From assembly GCA_025531455.1 (NCBI GenBank), contig JAMYHL010000024.1, positions 186,001 through 250,000 of the forward strand: a DNA stretch of 64,000 nt. The letters are read 5' to 3'. The translations under genes and the position numbers were made by a program. This stretch comes from Apiotrichum sp. Y4204 (taxonomy: Eukaryota; Basidiomycota; Tremellomycetes; Trichosporonales; Trichosporonaceae). The notes beneath the pieces are model-generated. The model searched no databases and was not told where the DNA came from. It saw only the letters and a list, made by a program, of their open reading frames with translations. This document shows, piece by piece, positions 54,655-64,000 of this stretch. How positions within the stretch are numbered: the first letter of the stretch is position 1; the number at the start of each line of letters is the position of its first letter.

Positions 54655-56217
54655 TTACTCCTGCGCGTCGACCCACTCTGGGAGCCACTGCTCCCAGCCG
54701 GCCCACTCGCCGTCGGGGTGGTACGCCTCGTCGTGGGGCTTCTTGTCCTTGTGGGGCGGGCAGAGGACGCGGTCGAGGGTGTGCCACGCGCCGTTGCGCG
54801 CGGGGATGTCGATAAGCTTGGCCTCTACGTCGTTCACCTTGATGGACGTCTTGGTAGCGCCTGTGCTGTCAGTGACTCGTGTGCTTTTTCTCAACCCACC
54901 CTCAATGGGGAGAATGACCGTCTTGTCGAGGACAACCTTGAGCTTGTAGTCCTTGCCGAGTCCCGAGGCGACCTCGATCTCGCGGTGGAAGCTGGGGTCG
55001 TCGTCCTCAAACGTCGTGAGTCCCTTGTGGTCGTGCCCCTTCTTCTCATGGTGCACCAGCTCGGCGTGGATGAGCGTGTGCGGGACATAGTGGTACTTGA
55101 GGAGAGCGCCAAGACAGCGGCGGCCGAACGGGCTGAAGAGGAACATGTGGAGGCGCGGGGGGAGGGCCTCCCACGCGTCGTTGCTCGGCGCAAAGAGCGT
55201 CGCGAGCGGCGTGCCGTGGCTCGAGCCGGAACTCTTTCCGGAATCCTTCAGGCTGTCGTGCTTGTGTCCCTTGCACTTGCCGTGGTAGTCTACAAAGTCG
55301 CGGCCGTGCACAGCCTGGATAGCGCTCGAGGTGGTAGCAAAGTACTTTGGCATGAAGAACAGGCCGTCAAAGATACTGCCGGGCGGGAGGAGGGGGTGGT
55401 TGATCTCGTGGAGCTTGCCGTTGTCGGCATCGTTGGAGCTCTCGACCCGAGCGTAAAAGTTGACAACGACGCTGGGGGGAACAAGGTGCTTTTGGAGGTG
55501 GATGCGGCGGGCGAGTCCGTCGGCACTGCCATCGTGCGGGAGAAGGCAGGTAGCGACGGTCGAGTTCTGCGCGAGCTGAGGACCCGTCATCTCAAGAGGG
55601 AGCGTGTGGTACTGCAGCACGGCGCGAACAATCTTCTTGAACATTCTGCGGCGCCGCTTCTTGTCCTTGTCGCCGCCCCCCTTGCCCTTCTGTGTGCGGA
55701 AGATGTGGTCGTCTTCCTCCTCAGTGTCGTCGTCGCCCTCCATCATGGCCGGCTCGGTCTCGAGCACATGCGAGATGCGGTCCAGCGACTGGGATGTTAG
55801 AGACAGGCACAAACGAATCCTCCGCAACTCACAGGATAGTTGCCGTCGTCAAAGTTCAGGTCGCCGTTGAACCAGTTGCTGCCGATGAGGGAGTCATCCT
55901 CGTCGTCGTGGTGACGCTTGAGGCCGTCATTGTTGACAGCGAAGAACGTGAGCATAGCCTTTGGCTTGTCGAGCTCCTTGATCGTCGTCTCTTCAAACTG
56001 CGGTCAACATCTAATCGCCAGGAACACCCACCTCGAGGATCTTGACGAGTTTCGAGTACTTGTCGTCCTTCTTGATCTTGCCCCAGATGGTGCCTCCACC
56101 AGCTCCATCGGTGTTGATCACGCTCTGCGCATTGTCAAATGCCCAGTTTGCCGCATTGTCAATCACCGACGCGTGCAGCAGCGGTACGAGGGGGAGCGCG
56201 AGGAGGTGTAGGCGCAT
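54655..56217 (-). CDS. Secreted fasciclin (FAS1) domain protein, 4 exons, 481 aa
   Basis: Exons are 56217-56032, 55997-55833, 55788-54900 and 54860-54655; introns are 34, 44 and 39 nt. The third intron is a multiple of three and would otherwise add a false 13-residue stretch. A signal peptide begins MRLHLLALPLVPLLHA. Two FAS1-type repeats are suggested by AMLTFFAVNNDGL ... VLQYHTLPLEM ... VVVNFYARV and by LATLFAPSNDAWEAL ... ALLKYHYVPHTLIHAELV ... VKVNDVEAKLIDIPARNGAW with HTLDRVLCPP. FAS1 proteins mediate adhesion at the cell surface or wall. No C-terminal membrane or GPI segment is seen (it ends WLPEWVDAQE). An unusual acidic-then-basic insert (DDTEEEDDH, then DKDKKRRRRMFKK) interrupts the first repeat. 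Confidence 0.88.
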
Positions 56218-58823
56218 CGTGATAGTGGCGAGAATGCGATACCCGCAATACAGGGTAGTTGGAGCCCGTATATATACGTCCTTGTGGGAGGCGGTTCTCC
56301 TCGCAACACGATCGCAATCACATGACGATTTTCCCACCCTACCCTTTGCTATGATTATGATGATGATGATGATGGTTTCTGAACTCGGCGAAAACTCGGT
56401 CAACAGTCATGACGACGATACACTTGCACTACTTTAGTCGGCACAGGTCTCTCCCTCGCGCCCTTCCTCTCGGCGCACAGCCGTCTGTGTCGGCCCATTG
56501 ACTGTTCGGCGCCATCTTCGGCTCCGCCTCTTCCAGCTTCAGCGTCGGATCCTGCGAGTTAGAGCGCGTCGAGAACGCTGTCTGCTGCATATGGGTCTTG
56601 ATGGGCCGCAAGTTGTGCTCTTCGGTCATCGCAGCTCTACTTCAGTACTGTATGATGCTGTGGGAACATGACGGTATGACGTCACCCCAATAGGGTGACT
56701 GGAACCAATTTACTTGAGTGGCACATCTACAGGAGGAGTGGTGTTCACAAGCACATGTCTGGTGGAAGAGCAGCTTGTGCTCTGCTCACAATAGTCGACG
56801 ACTTACCCCCAATAGCAACGACAATAGTGAGGTGGAAAGAGTTGCCGACGGCAGCTGGGTGCTATCGACAAAGGGCGAGGGCAGTGAGAGTTGCTGATTG
56901 CCAAGCCTAATGTCGGTAATTGATCTCTTGTTCAACTCGCACTCACTACTCACTGTTCTTCCCACGCGGACTCTGCTCTGACTGGTACTGATAAGACAAC
57001 CTCATCCAGTTCAAGAATATTAATACAGCTCTTGTCTTCAAAATGTTGGAGGATCAGCGACTCAAGCCCATGGACCACACGCTAGGAACACATGGGGCGC
57101 AGGGCCGATCCCCGATCGCCAAGGTCAGGAGCGATCTACAGGTACTCAAATGCTCGAGTAGAGCGCGTCTGTGGCCCGAACCGTGCGTCGCCCGGAGTCT
57201 GACCGTCACTTGGTACTGTGATACTGTATACTGTGACCCACTGGTGTCGCTGAATGGACAATGAAACCAAAAGGGTGTCCCAGAGAGGCGATCAGAACAC
57301 TGCGTGACCTCTTCGGATCACCCCTGACAATCTGTGCTTCTGTCGCATCTGCCGATCGGCCGAAGCTGATCCACCCGTCGCGTCGCGTTGAATCTCCTGT
57401 CGCCTGTTTTATACTCAAAGAGACGGGCAAGGGCGAACATCGGTGAGCAAACAGTTGTCACGACTCACGCCAACCGTCCTTTGCCTCTTCTCCATTTCTA
57501 TCTTTATCCCCCAGCGCCCTCTACCCTCGGTATCCTAGCTATCCTCACCTCTCGCCACGCAATACGCAAAAGGGGCGCACGCACTTTGCGCACTCATCTC
57601 ATCTCCCAAAGCCTCTCCTCTTTTTACCCCGACGAGGCAGAAACAGTGTGCGCCACACGAAGCCGTGATCCCGAGGAATGGCCACTCGACCGCCCCGTTT
57701 CCGTATGGGTCAACGTGACTGCGAGATCTAGACAGAAAAGCGACAGAAAGGTCTCACAAGGTATCAAGTACAGCATAGCAGCACAAGCCGCAGAGTGGCC
57801 TTGCATCCTCAGCCTTCCAGATTGCAGGTTGGTCATTGCTGGCTCCCAGATTCTTCCCCCTCAGCTTGACCTCTAGGCCCTCCCTCGTTCCTTTCATTTG
57901 TGTTCCACGACCACCGATCTCCGAGGCTCATCACGGTCAGCGCCCGACCCACAGACCCAGGGCAGGCGATCTTTTGGGAGGAGCACGTCGTACTAGGTCC
58001 CTTGGAGTACTCTAGCCCCAATTAACGGCGAGGTGTGTGCTGAAGCCCTGTGAGCACGCTCACTGTCGTCCACAACGGGTCAGTTTGTCCACTGCTTGAC
58101 GCCTGTGTGCATGCAAACATGGCGAGAACTCGGCCGACTCGGCAGAGCAGCTCGGCAGCTCGGCATGCAGGAAGGACAGGGACTGCAGACCTGCAGACCT
58201 ACAGGGTGCGAGGCGAGTCCCCATTTGGAGGATCTGGGGCCTGGCGACGACAGAGGCGCGAGGAACGATGGCTGATTCTCGCCATGGCAGGTATGTCTGT
58301 GCAGTGCAGGGAACGTCCAACAGGAGAGACACTGACGCTGACAGAAGGGGTGGTGCTGCGCGCTGCGGGCGTTGACGACATTCTCAACGATCAAGAAAGA
58401 GGGGAGAGGAGCCAACGCGTCGCTTGTCTGGATCGACGAGGGCCATATTTGCTGTTACTGCCTTCCTCTTCATCTTCCTCATCGTCCTCGACTCCTTTCT
58501 CATCGTCCTCACGTCCTCGCGTCCGGGCTCCATCGCCGCCTCTTCCTCGCCCCTATACCCCGCCCGCCCTTCCCCATGTAGCGGGGGCGCCGTCACCATC
58601 GTCATCGCCAGGCCCGACGTGCAAGCCAGCACACACACACTCCTTCTCATTCACTGACCCATGCTTGGCATGACGTTCGACTTCGGTTCTCGCTCCTTAT
58701 AATCCATCACAACGCACCAAGGCATCACCATTTATCACAGTCACGCAGCATCTTCGTTCCCGACTTGCTCCAGTATCTCGCCCTCAACCTCGCCCTCCTC
58801 AACCCTACTTCCTTGCGGCCGGG
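56218..58823. other. 2.6-kb divergent intergenic region
   Basis: It lies between the start codons of the fasciclin gene and the next gene. It contains a GAT trinucleotide run at about 56356-56375, short TACTGTG words at about 57213-57236 and a CT/TCC-rich tract at about 58450-58560. A hydrophobic reading frame at 58424-58657 has only a TTG start and mirrors the CT-rich tract, so it is not called. Confidence 0.5.
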
Positions 58824-61800
58824 ATGCCGGACCGCATTCGGCGCCTCACGCCCATCACGGAAGGCAACACTCCGCGCTCGACGCACTCCGCCAGGCTGCC
58901 TGCGGACCCCGCAGCGCCGACAGTTCTTGAGGACGTGTTTGCTCCGTCTTGGGATCCAGCCGAGTCACCCCAGACAGTCAGTCGCATACCCGAACACTCG
59001 CAACGTCCAGCGGAACCGCACCCCCAACCCCAACCCCTCCCCTTCCCTCTTCCACTGCCATCGATGCCAAAGCTGGCAGGCACATCCCCCGTTCCTCATC
59101 AGCAGCCGCATCACTCGCTCTCCTATCCCCCTCCCTCTGGCCCCTCACGCGCGCCCGTCCAGTGCCGACCGTACACCTCGCACCTACCCTTGAAGACTTG
59201 CGACGAGTATGCACGCAGAGGGGCACACCCCGCCCTGGGCGCGACAGACACTGCTCCTAAACTTGCCTTGGGGGAACATACTGCAGCAGAGGCTTCACAC
59301 TTGCCGAGGAGACTGTCTGTTCCGACTTATCCCTCTTCTTCCTCACCATCCTCAAATATGCGCCGCGGATCAATCACCATGGCCAAACGTCGCCCAGCCC
59401 CTCTTCCACCGTCCGACCCACCCTTCAGTCCGCCAATGATGACGTCCACGACGGGCCGACCGGCACCGACACGCATTCCTGTCCGCAGTGGCGTACCCCA
59501 GAACATGATCGACACCAGCGCCCCGAAAGTGCCGCCCGTGGCGCCCGTCACGACGAAACGCGGTTCCCGGGTCCAGCTGAATGTCGTGAGTGACCTCAAT
59601 CGAAGATCCGCCAGCTGACGCCTCTCGACAGCCACAACAAGAACCGCACTCCGCGAGTCCACCGCGTCTGGCCCGCTCGGCCTCCGTCGCCGGCACCAAC
59701 CCGACGCATCGCTCAGGACGCAAGTTCAGCCCCGACCTCCCCCCGCGCCCGATGTCCTCCTCTGGGCGTCCGCGGCCCAGCAGCATATTTGTCCCCCGCT
59801 CCGCCCTGCCGATCAGCAACCGTCCATGCTCCTTTCCCGGTCCCGCCGAACTGGCTATGGGAAGGTATGGCCAGAAATTCGACCTCGAGGCGGCTTTTGC
59901 CACGTTTTCGATACGAGGTGATGGTGATCAGCCCCGGGAGGCACCACTCTACGGACGTAGCTCGCCGACGCGCAATGACAAGCGGGAACGCCGGTCACAG
60001 ACAGTGGTTCCTGTTCTGCACCTGGAGAGTGAAGATAAGCGGCGTCCCTCCTCGTCGCTCAACCGCCACTCCTCGCTCCGCATCTCGTCCCTCCTCTCCA
60101 GGTTCAGCAAGCCGGTTCCGCCGTCCCCTATCAGTCCTGTTTCTGGTGCCCCCACAGATGAGGAGTTCACGAGCTCAGCCCCCATTCGCTCCGCAGTAAG
60201 GAACTCGGACCGCTTTCACATCGAGGGTGACGACGACGAAATCCTCACCCGGGCCCACCAGTACCAGCACCGTAGGATGAGCAACGGCTCGATCGTTGAG
60301 GTTTCCCTTGCGCGCTTGCTGTATGCCGAAAATCCGGACGAGCTCTCTTCCAGCGAGGAGGAGGTGGTCGAAGACGCCGAGGGCGGAATAGGGAACGCAG
60401 ACTCCAACTCGAATGTGACGTTAACGGCCGAGCCGCCTTCACTCTCGCGTTCCTCCTCGGATGCGCAGACCAGCACTGATGCCTCACCGCAGGGGATGTA
60501 CCCATCTTCACCGTGTTCAACAGATGTAAACCAGCTGCAGTACCCGGAGGCTCCCGTCGCGAACGGCGCGCTCGCATCCGCGCAGGTTCTCATCGCCGAG
60601 GGTCTGGCGGAAGGACTATCTGAGAAGGAAGTGATATTGCGCGTTTCGACCGAGATGCTCGCCCATCAGGCAGCCGCACTTAACAATGTAGCTGTCATGA
60701 TGAGGGCTATAGCGAACGAGACGCTCGAGTGGGGAGCTCGGATTATGGCGATGAAATCACTTGGAGAGGGTCAACTCGCGGAATCACCAGAACTCCTGCC
60801 TGCGCCCCGCAATTGCCCGCCTCTGCATCCGAATGGAAACGGGATTCAGACTGTGACCCTTACAAGTGCCTCTCAACCGGCTTCTCGACAAACCTCAAAC
60901 GCGTCGTCTCGCCAAGCCTCAACTACATCCGCTGTATCAGTACCCCCACACCGTACCTCCTCGCTGTCATCCCTTCTTCACCAGACGGAGCGTATCGGCC
61001 GGGAGGGATGGGAGAGTCTCCGTGCCACAGAGGAAACTTGGACTCGTGCTGTCCAGGACCTCCAGCGTCTGGTGGGAGAAAAGAGTAGATCGGAGCCCGG
61101 CGCGTCTACTGGCTACCTTGAAGCCGGCTTCACGCACATCCCAACGCCCACCGTGTCGAGGTCGACCTCTGGCGCGTCCGGTGCCTCCGGCGGGTCAAGC
61201 GGGTCATCGTATCCTTCGGATCATGCTTCCCCATCCAACTTGGAGCCCAGTGACATACAGAGAGACCCGTCCTTGGTGAACATGCTCGCCCACGGAATCG
61301 AGCTGATGGAGGCCGCAATTGAGCGCGGCGATGCATTCAACAACGGACCGAGCATCTCGCGGCATGGTTCTCTCACCCGTCACGACTCGGTGCAGATGTC
61401 TATTCAGGAGGAGATAAGGCAGTCGCTTACGCCATTGTCGTTTCGTTCGCGCAAGATCATCACTACCATATCGCGCTCGGCCTCCGTCACCCGGGCTGAT
61501 CACCCTGCGAGCTCCGAAGACAGGGCCAATGATCCTCCCGAGAGCCGAGAGGACAAACCGACTTCCCCCGTTGAGGCTGTGAAAGAAGAAGCTTTACCAC
61601 TCAGCCAGAAATCCGAGGCCAGCGGAGCCGCTGGTGCTTTGCCCATTGAAGACTGGGGTATGATCACGGACGAGAGTAGCAGCAACGAGCGAGAGGTGTC
61701 TTTACAGACGCCCTCCCCTATGTCGCCGCTGTCCCCGTCTATCGCTGTCAGTGACACCACTGCGCTGCTTCCGTCTGCCCCTGCCGCCCCAGTGGATCGC

Positions 61801-62148
61801 TTGGTGGCCGGCCGCGAGCCCGAACTGCCGCAGGTTCTCACTACTCACTCCCACCAGTCGGCCGATACGCTCCGTCCCCCGCCGCAGGATGGTATCCACT
61901 TTGGGCCGGGGTCAAACACCACCGGAAAGCTGCGCAGGGGGCTTTCGCGCCGCCTATCGCGCCGCTCACCGATGGCAAGTGATTCGAGTCTCGTCTCCCC
62001 CCTGTCGGCCAGCACCCCTCCGGACTATGCGCCGCCTTCACTCTCTGCTGGACTTCCGCCTTCGGCCTTCCCCTCGACAGACACAAAACGCCGCTGGTTC
62101 AGCCTCAACTGGAAAACACGCCGCAACTCGATCGGCAACCAGAAGTAA
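58824..62148 (+). CDS. Large disordered protein of unknown function (1092 aa), 2 exons
   Basis: Exons are 58824-59585 and 59632-62148; the 46-nt intron (GTGAGT donor, CTGAC branch, ACAG acceptor) keeps the frame. Most of the protein is Ser/Pro/Arg-rich with many SP and RRxS sites, for example MRRGSITMAKRR, RRLSVP, NRHSSLRISSLLSRFS and RRGLSRRLSRRS. These suggest regulation by AGC-type kinases (inference). Two likely folded helical parts are QVLIAEGLAEGLSEKEVILR ... STEMLAHQAAALNNVAVMMR (about 575-625) and LLHQTERIGREGWESLRATE ... RAVQDLQRLVGEK (about 715-755). A third helix, MLAHGIELMEAAIERG, lies at about 805-820. It ends with basic KRRWFSLNWKTRRNS. I do not recognise the family. Confidence 0.72.
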
Positions 62149-62322
62149 CAATCAACGGACTCTGCATGCGATCAGTATACCCCTCACAATAGAATCTCAT
62201 AACGATAGACGATGATGCTCGGGGAGAGCAGTACGAGACGGAGCACGACACAATGTGGGCGCCATAGAACAACAGGCGGTCCGCCCCACCGGTATGCAAT
62301 TATGTCCATTACGACGTTAGCG

Positions 62323-63897
62323 TTAAGTGACAGGGAAGAGAGCCGCGGCGAGGCCGCCAACCAGAGTAGTCAATCCCGTGAAGAGGAGTAGCACGCCATA
62401 GTTTGTGCTGCCGTACACGCCCGCCGCTCCGCGGAGCACACTCGTCTTGAGGAGGGCTGTGGACACTGGTCCAGACGCAAAGTTGCCCACACCACGGAGC
62501 GTGGCGTCGATCCCAAACAGGAGCCCGGGCAGCGTCGGGTCGTCCTCTATCGCGTCAGCTGCATCTCGGGTCCTAGTCTCCACTCACTAGCAATAAGAGA
62601 AATCATCTTGCTCCACGCACTGGGCGTACACAGCGCGGTAAGCCCCCACGCGAGGCTGAAGAGAATGAGCAGCGCGTCGTGCGTCCCGAATCCCCACAGC
62701 AGGGTAGCAGCCAAAGCGGAGAGGACACACGACGCAAGCATCACCCTGTTCACTGGTAGCCGGTCCGAAAACCACCCAGTCATGAGGTTGCCGAGCACGC
62801 TGGCGGCGTACATGATCGCGACGAGGGCCGTCCCCGATGGCCGCGTGGGGCCGACAACGTCCGCGAAAACTGGCAGTGTAAGTACTAAAATTGCTGTTCA
62901 GATTCTCCTCACTGGGCATCCAGAGCGAGGGGATAAAGTTGCCGATGGAGGTAAGCCCCACGAACGCGGCCATGGCCCAGAGCGCGCGGCGGCGGAGGAA
63001 CGCATAGTCTACGCTCTGGATCGGGCGGCGGGTCGCGACGCGCGCGAGGGCCACGCGCGGGCGGACAAACACAAAGGCTACGAGGTTTATCGCGCCGAAT
63101 ATAGCTGCGAGAGAGAGCATCGTGCCCTTGTATCCTACTCTATGCAGCAAAGCGGTGCCGAGGAGGGGAAAGAATGTGCCGCCGGCCGCGGCGCCGCTGA
63201 AGAGTATGCCTGTTGCGAGGCCGCGGCGCGCGTTGAACCACCCAAACAGCATGGTCACGCACGGAAAGTGGAGTGCTGGGTGAGTGTCCTAAAAAGGGGG
63301 AGAACGTACCTTCTGATAGAGGATACATTATGCCAATGGTGAGCACGAGATGCCACGGCTGCGTGACGAACGCGGCGCACACAAGGCTCGCGGTGCCAAA
63401 GACGAGGCCGGCAATCTGCAAATGGCGCGTATATTGCGGCCAGGCAGCGAACAGCCTAAAATTAAGACTAAACACATCTGCTGTTCTCTTCTTATCTCGA
63501 CTTACGGCCCCATGATGCCGCAGAACACACACAACAGCCCATTCTGCAGGGTTGCGGCCAGCGTCGTCGTGCTCTCCTGTCCGGGGAACAGGATTGAGCT
63601 CCAGTACGCGTGCAGGATGCCCACGCTATACGGCAGCCCCCACACGATCGTCTCGATGACCGTCGCCGCGACGAGGAAGGACCACGCGCCCCATCCCGCG
63701 TCCTGCGGCGCGAGGGCGGGGACGGGGCGTTCGCTCGCTCTGGCATCTGTGGTTGTTTCGTTTTCTTGCCCGTGGTCTTCTTGGGCTTGAGTTTCGGCGT
63801 GATTATTTGGCTGGACCAGATTAGTGCCAGAATCGTAGGCCCCCAGCGGGGTCTGCGCGCCCGGCGTCCCCCGGGGGCGTAGTTCAATGTCAGCCAT
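62323..63897 (-). CDS. MFS permease, monocarboxylate-transporter-like
   Basis: A plasma-membrane major facilitator with about 12 helices, resembling fungal MCT/Mch-type permeases. The substrate is not determined. The start at 63897 (MADIELRPRGTPGAQTPLGA) gives a hydrophilic N-terminal tail before WSFLVAATVIETIVWGLPYS. Introns of about 35-50 nt join GIMGP to LFAAWPQYTRHLQIAG, IMYPLSEG to ALHFPCVTMLFGWFNARRG (the conserved W-F-x-x-R-R-G-L-A-x-G loop), and SLWMPS to IFADVVGPTRPSG. Later helices include MYAASVLGNLMTGWFSDR and LLILFSLAWGLTALCTPS. It ends GLTTLVGGLAAALFPVT. The 3' end is 174 bp from the stop of the convergent 1092-residue gene. Confidence 0.87.
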
Positions 63898-64000
63898 GTT
63901 AGGATAAAGTGGGTAATGCGGCCTGCAGTTGTAAGGTTGCCATGGGTCTTAATAGCTGGCTCCATGGTTTCAATGGACTCGACGATCGCTCCAAAACTGA
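63898..64000. other. Promoter-side edge of the MFS gene
   Basis: 103 bp upstream of the MFS start codon, to the window edge. No further feature is seen. Confidence 0.5.

Noticed and set aside
58424..58657. Small hydrophobic ORF (possible one-helix membrane peptide)
   Set aside because: TTG start, lies over a TCC/CT-rich tract that gives Leu/Ile/Ser by composition.
1..64000. CRISPR array, bacterial operon or prophage
   Set aside because: Spliceosomal introns, an intron-containing tRNA and fungal families show eukaryotic nuclear DNA; no regular spaced repeats are present.
1..64000. 5S rRNA or additional tRNA genes
   Set aside because: Scanned for T-arm (GGTTC.A..CC) and 5S-like motifs on both strands by eye; only the tRNA-Glu at 32766 passed a stem check.

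Overview
The window looks like nuclear DNA of a basidiomycete yeast, most likely in the Tremellomycetes and perhaps the Trichosporonales. The reasons are GC-rich coding sequence, very short spliceosomal introns (about 29-57 nt) with GT(G/A)AGT-type donors and a CTNAY-type branch close to the acceptor, CT-rich promoters, long disordered Ser/Pro-rich proteins, and fungal families such as a PNS1 choline-transporter-like protein, a VAM7 SNARE, an Ecl1-type zinc finger and an MFS monocarboxylate permease. The species is inferred from style, not from a search.

Layout. The left half (1.6-31.7 kb) is dominated by ten members of one divergent family of F-box-like proteins, called FBL1-FBL10 here. They share an N-terminal helix-rich block (P-H-I-[IV]-D ... 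LL.[FL]R..SR), a [AT]R.V...G block, a central beta-strand block (RLVLN..F), an E-[VL]-V-[FI]-[IVF]-F strand, a V-G-[VL] block and a C-terminal signature (F[LV][ST].DEYR..V....[FY]..ET). Between FBL1 and FBL2 lie an intron-rich nitrilase and the PNS1 gene; between FBL4 and FBL5 lies an unidentified multi-pass membrane protein. Most FBL genes are intronless, unlike their neighbours; FBL8 has one clear intron, FBL6 appears frame-disrupted, and FBL4 has lost a recognisable F-box but keeps the C-terminal blocks.

The right half holds ordinary, well-spaced genes: an intron-containing tRNA-Glu(CTC) at 32.8 kb, a PX-SNARE (VAM7-like) gene, a tail-anchored protein with a possible SAM-like fold, an Ecl1-like zinc-finger protein, a two-domain secreted fasciclin protein, a 1,092-residue disordered protein and a monocarboxylate-transporter-like MFS permease. 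Between 44.2 and 54.65 kb there are 10.5 kb without a supportable gene but with microsatellites, hairpins, a poly(A) run and short tandem arrays.

The most unusual content is the FBL array. If the N-terminal block is a true F-box, these would be substrate adaptors for SCF ubiquitin ligases that have expanded and diversified locally; that function is inference.
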